Part shown: positions 7,602 to 9,935 of the stretch, in pieces
How positions within the stretch are numbered: position 1 is the stretch's first letter
How the letters are laid out: the number at the start of each line of letters is the position of its first letter
Assembly (NCBI GenBank): GCA_012032965.1
Contig: JAAUPT010000032.1
Location: 1-9,935 of the forward strand
Reading direction: 5' to 3'
Length of the DNA stretch: 9,935 nucleotides
Source: Nitrospira sp.
GTDB taxonomy: Bacteria > Nitrospirota > Nitrospiria > Nitrospirales > Nitrospiraceae
The notes under the pieces: generated by a model
What the model saw: the letters and a program-made list of their open reading frames with translations, nothing else
Database searches by the model: none
What the model was told of the DNA's origin: nothing
Program-made: the position numbers and the translations under genes

Positions 7602-8888
7602 TTAAAAGGACACATCCCACTGGAGCCTCACTCGATCTTCTGGTGTGAAGCCAGGTTGAGTCAAATGGGAGTAGTCCAGCGTGATTTTGTTCCGATGCCC
7701 CGCGAAAAACCAGTTGGCCGCTACCGTATGCTCTCTCAGTACATCGCTGCGAAGTGCGTCGTTCGGATCGACGAATGCGTAGCGGTATGCAAATTCCAGC
7801 GGGCGTGGGACGAAGTCGAAGATGGCATGTGGGAAATACCCGACTTGCGCATAGGCCCCGTAGCTGGTGGTCTTGGTTTGGGTCGTTGTATTCGTCACTT
7901 CCTTGACATGGAATTCTTCCTGTATAGAAAGCCCATTCCACTTAAAGGCGAATTCCTGAACTCCCTGATCAACTTCAAATTGACCATCGACTACAGTACC
8001 CCCTCTGGTGCCAGGGAAGACCATTCGATCAGTTCGATTGTGGGCGCCCGCGAAGGCAATGCTACCGATCGGCAAAGGCGTATATTCTGGGTCAGACTGT
8101 GAGAACGGCACATCGCGCCCTAAAAAATTCCATTGAATTCTCCCCATATAGAGCATCTTCTTGTCATCATTGCGGGGATTGTTGATTCCCGTGCCGGTAA
8201 AGATTCCAATGTTGTATACCAAATAGGCATAGGTCCCTTCGAAGAGATGCCCCCCCCAGCCTGGCGCCGATCTGTCGATCAAGGGTAAACGGCGCATTGA
8301 CGATCGACCGTTCGACAAACTGCTGCGCGCCCGATGAGTCCACACGCTCTCGGTTGTAGTCGATCTTCCATTGTCCCACACGCAATGTGGCCCATTTGAA
8401 CTTGGCGATGTCCAAACGATAATCGAGCAAGGTATTGCTCAGCCAGTCATATTCCACATAGTACTTCAGCCAGGGCACGAAGCCATGCCCTCCGACTTTG
8501 ATACGAGCGCGCCGGATGCGGAACGAGCTCGTGTCCTTGTCGTCAGCAGCTGAAGCATCGGCCGGCGCGAGCGAGTCGCCTTCCTGCGGAAAGAATATCG
8601 AAACTGGAGTCGATTTTGGATCAGCATCTCAAACTTTCCGTCGCGAGTCTGGAAATCGAACCCGTCTTTATAACGAATCGACAGCGGGAATTCTTGATCT
8701 CTCCTCTTCCGCTGCTCCTCCTCCGCTTTTTCTGAATCAGCTTTGGCCCGGACCCACTCTTCCTTGGTGATCTGTCCTTTCTCATACAGAATGTCCGCCA
8801 GGTCATGCGCCGCTTGTGCGCTGTTGACCGAAAAGATCAACCCGATACCAAACAGACAAAGGGTCGTCGCCCACCACAAACGTCCCAT
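7602..8888 (-). CDS. phosphate-selective porin, OprO/OprP family (two frameshifts)
   Basis: This outer-membrane beta-barrel should let phosphate or polyphosphate into the periplasm, feeding PstS encoded just downstream. Corrected, it has 428 residues, close to OprP. A signal peptide ends at AQA (about residue 26). A short helical, charged segment follows (LADILYEKGQITKEEWVRAKA, then Glu/Arg-rich), after which amphipathic strands run to a terminal phenylalanine (RVRLQWDVSF), the usual barrel-insertion signal. Two indels cancel each other: a missing base in the TTT run at 8590-8592 and an extra base in the C8 run at 8250-8257. Corrected, the joins read RYSFPQEGDSL and GARLGGHLFEGTYAY. The ATG at 8888 is supported by AGGGAGG (8903-8897) eight bases upstream. 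Four Pho-box-like repeats precede it. Substrate choice between phosphate and polyphosphate cannot be read from the sequence. Confidence 0.9.
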
Positions 8889-8896
8889 TCGAATAC

Positions 8897-8903
8897 CTCC
8901 CTC
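8897..8903 (-). promoter_or_regulatory. ribosome binding site of the porin
   Basis: AGGGAGG (minus strand), eight bases before the ATG at 8888. It is the same sequence as the site of the divergent lipoprotein gene and fixes the porin start. Confidence 0.75.
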
Positions 8904-8932
8904 TAGATGATCATGTCGCGAAACCGAGGCGA

Positions 8933-8988
8933 GATATAGATGACAAGCGTTAAGATGGTGCTACGGAGTTGTTACTGAATCGTTAAAT
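8933..8988 (-). promoter_or_regulatory. Pho-box-like repeats and -10 element of the porin
   Basis: On the minus strand four repeats with an exact 11-base period are seen: ATTTAAC (8988-8982), CAGTAAC (8977-8971), CCGTAGC (8966-8960) and TCTTAAC (8955-8949), each separated by four bases. A -10-like TATATC follows at 8938-8933, ten bases after the last unit, as in PhoB-dependent promoters. CAGTAAC is identical to a unit upstream of pstS. The site lies 61-100 bases before the porin ATG, between divergent genes. Confidence 0.78.
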
Positions 8989-9064
8989 CGTGAGAGATCA
9001 GTTGCAAGCCGAAGAGTGGTCGTTTTACATGGCTCATCCAGATAAACTTTACTGTTATAACCTC

Positions 9065-9071
9065 AGGGAGG
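9065..9071 (+). promoter_or_regulatory. ribosome binding site of the lipoprotein gene
   Basis: AGGGAGG, seven bases before the ATG at 9079. It favours that start over the in-frame ATG at 9112, which has only a weak GGTGG ahead of it. Confidence 0.7.
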
Positions 9072-9078
9072 TAATCTG

Positions 9079-9816
9079 ATGGCAACACCACTACCAAACG
9101 GTGGTAATAATATGAAGCACTCTGGTCCAGTCGTTCTTTTGGCGATTGCGCTATTACTTGGGTTTACTGCCTGTCAGAACCGACCACTCCTCACCGGATC
9201 CATTTATGAGGATCAATCGCTGTTCGTCCGACTCGTAGTAGACCAGACCGTAGGCGGGGGCCATTCTCATCCGGCCAGCATGACGACCGAAGAGATGGTC
9301 GCCGTATTATCCGGCATCATGGTCGAAGAGCCCAGTAGCCTCATACCGTCCGTGCCCCTTCCTGGCAAAGACAAAGAACCTCCACGGCACCCGGCGTTCA
9401 GCGTGGCAGAAGTCGGTTTTCTCGCGCCACTACTGACAAAGGGGTTGGAATCCGCAAAGCCCGAGGAGATCGTAACGTTTTATTGGATTACCCAACAACC
9501 ACCACCCACCGAACAAGTTACATCAGGCGGGGTCTTCATCGACGGTGACCACCTGCACTTCCTATTGAGCAATTATCGGTCGCCTACTCGCTACCCACCG
9601 GACGCCGAGACCATGCGATCCCTCGATGGCCGATCCACTCCATTGCAGCCTCTTGTCCCTCAGGACACTCTCTTGACTTTCAACCCCATAACCGCGCTGG
9701 TGCCACCAGAACAAGGATTCTTGAAGAATCCGTTCAGGTCAAAACGCCGAGAGATCGCCGTGCTGTTTCAAACACTGACAGGGGACACCGGGGGCACAGT
9801 TCATAAATCGCACTAA
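9079..9816 (+). CDS. putative lipoprotein of unknown function
   Basis: I do not recognise this family. The 245-residue product starts with a short polar stretch, a hydrophobic core (VVLLAIALLLG) and FTAC, a plausible lipobox with Cys at about residue 32, so a lipid-anchored protein in the cell envelope is likely. A start at the internal ATG (9112) would give a more usual signal peptide, but the stronger ribosome site favours 9079. The mature part has no membrane segment. It includes a Gly/His stretch (VGGGHSHPASM), a TTEEMVAVLSGI segment and a Pro-rich region. It is transcribed away from the porin, from the 190-base intergenic region containing the Pho-box repeats. No clear promoter of its own was found, so whether it belongs to the Pho response is open. 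The next gene follows after three bases, suggesting an operon. Confidence 0.75.
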   Translation: MATPLPNGGNNMKHSGPVVLLAIALLLGFTACQNRPLLTGSIYEDQSLFVRLVVDQTVGGGHSHPASMTTEEMVAVLSGIMVEEPSSLIPSVPLPGKDKEPPRHPAFSVAEVGFLAPLLTKGLESAKPEEIVTFYWITQQPPPTEQVTSGGVFIDGDHLHFLLSNYRSPTRYPPDAETMRSLDGRSTPLQPLVPQDTLLTFNPITALVPPEQGFLKNPFRSKRREIAVLFQTLTGDTGGTVHKSH

Positions 9817-9819
9817 GAG

Positions 9820-9935
9820 GTGTCTTCCATTCCAGACCACAAACAGACCGAACCTCCGCCTTGGTCAATCGGTATCGTGGCAGCCATTATTCTGACTGCC
9901 CCTCTCGCGTTGTACTCACTTGCGCCGACTGGGCC
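9820..9935 (+). CDS. membrane-anchored protein of unknown function (partial, 5' end)
   Basis: From a GTG three bases after the lipoprotein stop, an open frame runs to the right edge and encodes at least 38 residues: a polar, Pro-rich start (MSSIPDHKQTEPPPW), then a hydrophobic helix (IGIVAAIILTAPLALYSLA). That looks like an N-terminal signal anchor. The start is uncertain because the only GAGG sits immediately against the GTG, and the frame is the same as that of the preceding gene, separated by a single TAA. No family can be named from this fragment. Confidence 0.5.
   Translation, partial: MSSIPDHKQTEPPPWSIGIVAAIILTAPLALYSLAPTG

Noticed and set aside
9056..9061. TATAAC as a -10 for the lipoprotein gene
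   Set aside because: It would start transcription inside the ribosome binding site and has no -35 at a suitable distance.

Overview
The window is bacterial, gene-dense and of moderate GC. It carries a phosphate-starvation locus. On the minus strand, in transcription order, are a phosphate-selective porin of the OprO/OprP type, pstS, pstC, pstA, pstB and phoU, followed by the N-terminal part of ftsK. At the right end, on the plus strand, are a small lipoprotein gene of unknown function and the beginning of a membrane-anchored protein. A Gram-negative (diderm) host is certain from the porin, the signal peptides and the lipobox. Porin next to pstS, plus enlarged PstC and PstA, would fit Nitrospira-like bacteria (Nitrospirota) or some Proteobacteria. 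This assignment is a weak inference; there is no marker gene here that settles it.

Region by region: 1-871 ftsK membrane domain (runs off the left edge); 872-962 short gap with a possible ftsK promoter; 963-6323 phoU, pstB, pstA and pstC; 6324-6448 pstS-pstC spacer with an inverted repeat; 6449-7457 pstS; 7458-7601 spacer with three Pho-box-like repeats and a strong hairpin; 7602-8888 porin; 8889-9078 divergent control region with four Pho-box-like repeats; 9079-9816 lipoprotein; 9820-9935 start of the next gene. The genes form one pathway: the porin admits phosphate to the periplasm, PstS captures it, PstC/PstA carry it across the inner membrane using ATP hydrolysed by PstB, and PhoU links transport to Pho signalling. 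The sensor pair PhoR/PhoB is not in the window.

Two things stand out. First, direct repeats of about NNKTAAC with an exact 11-base period lie upstream of both the porin and pstS, the expected geometry of PhoB sites. PstC also carries about seven WD-like repeats, predicted to form a seven-bladed beta-propeller, between its first and second membrane helices, and PstA carries its own large periplasmic insert. Second, several conserved genes (ftsK, pstB twice, pstS, the porin twice, perhaps pstC) are broken by single-base indels in short homopolymers. Each restores a complete family-typical protein when corrected by one base. Sequencing or assembly error is the most likely cause, so I annotate these as genes with frameshifts rather than as decayed genes.
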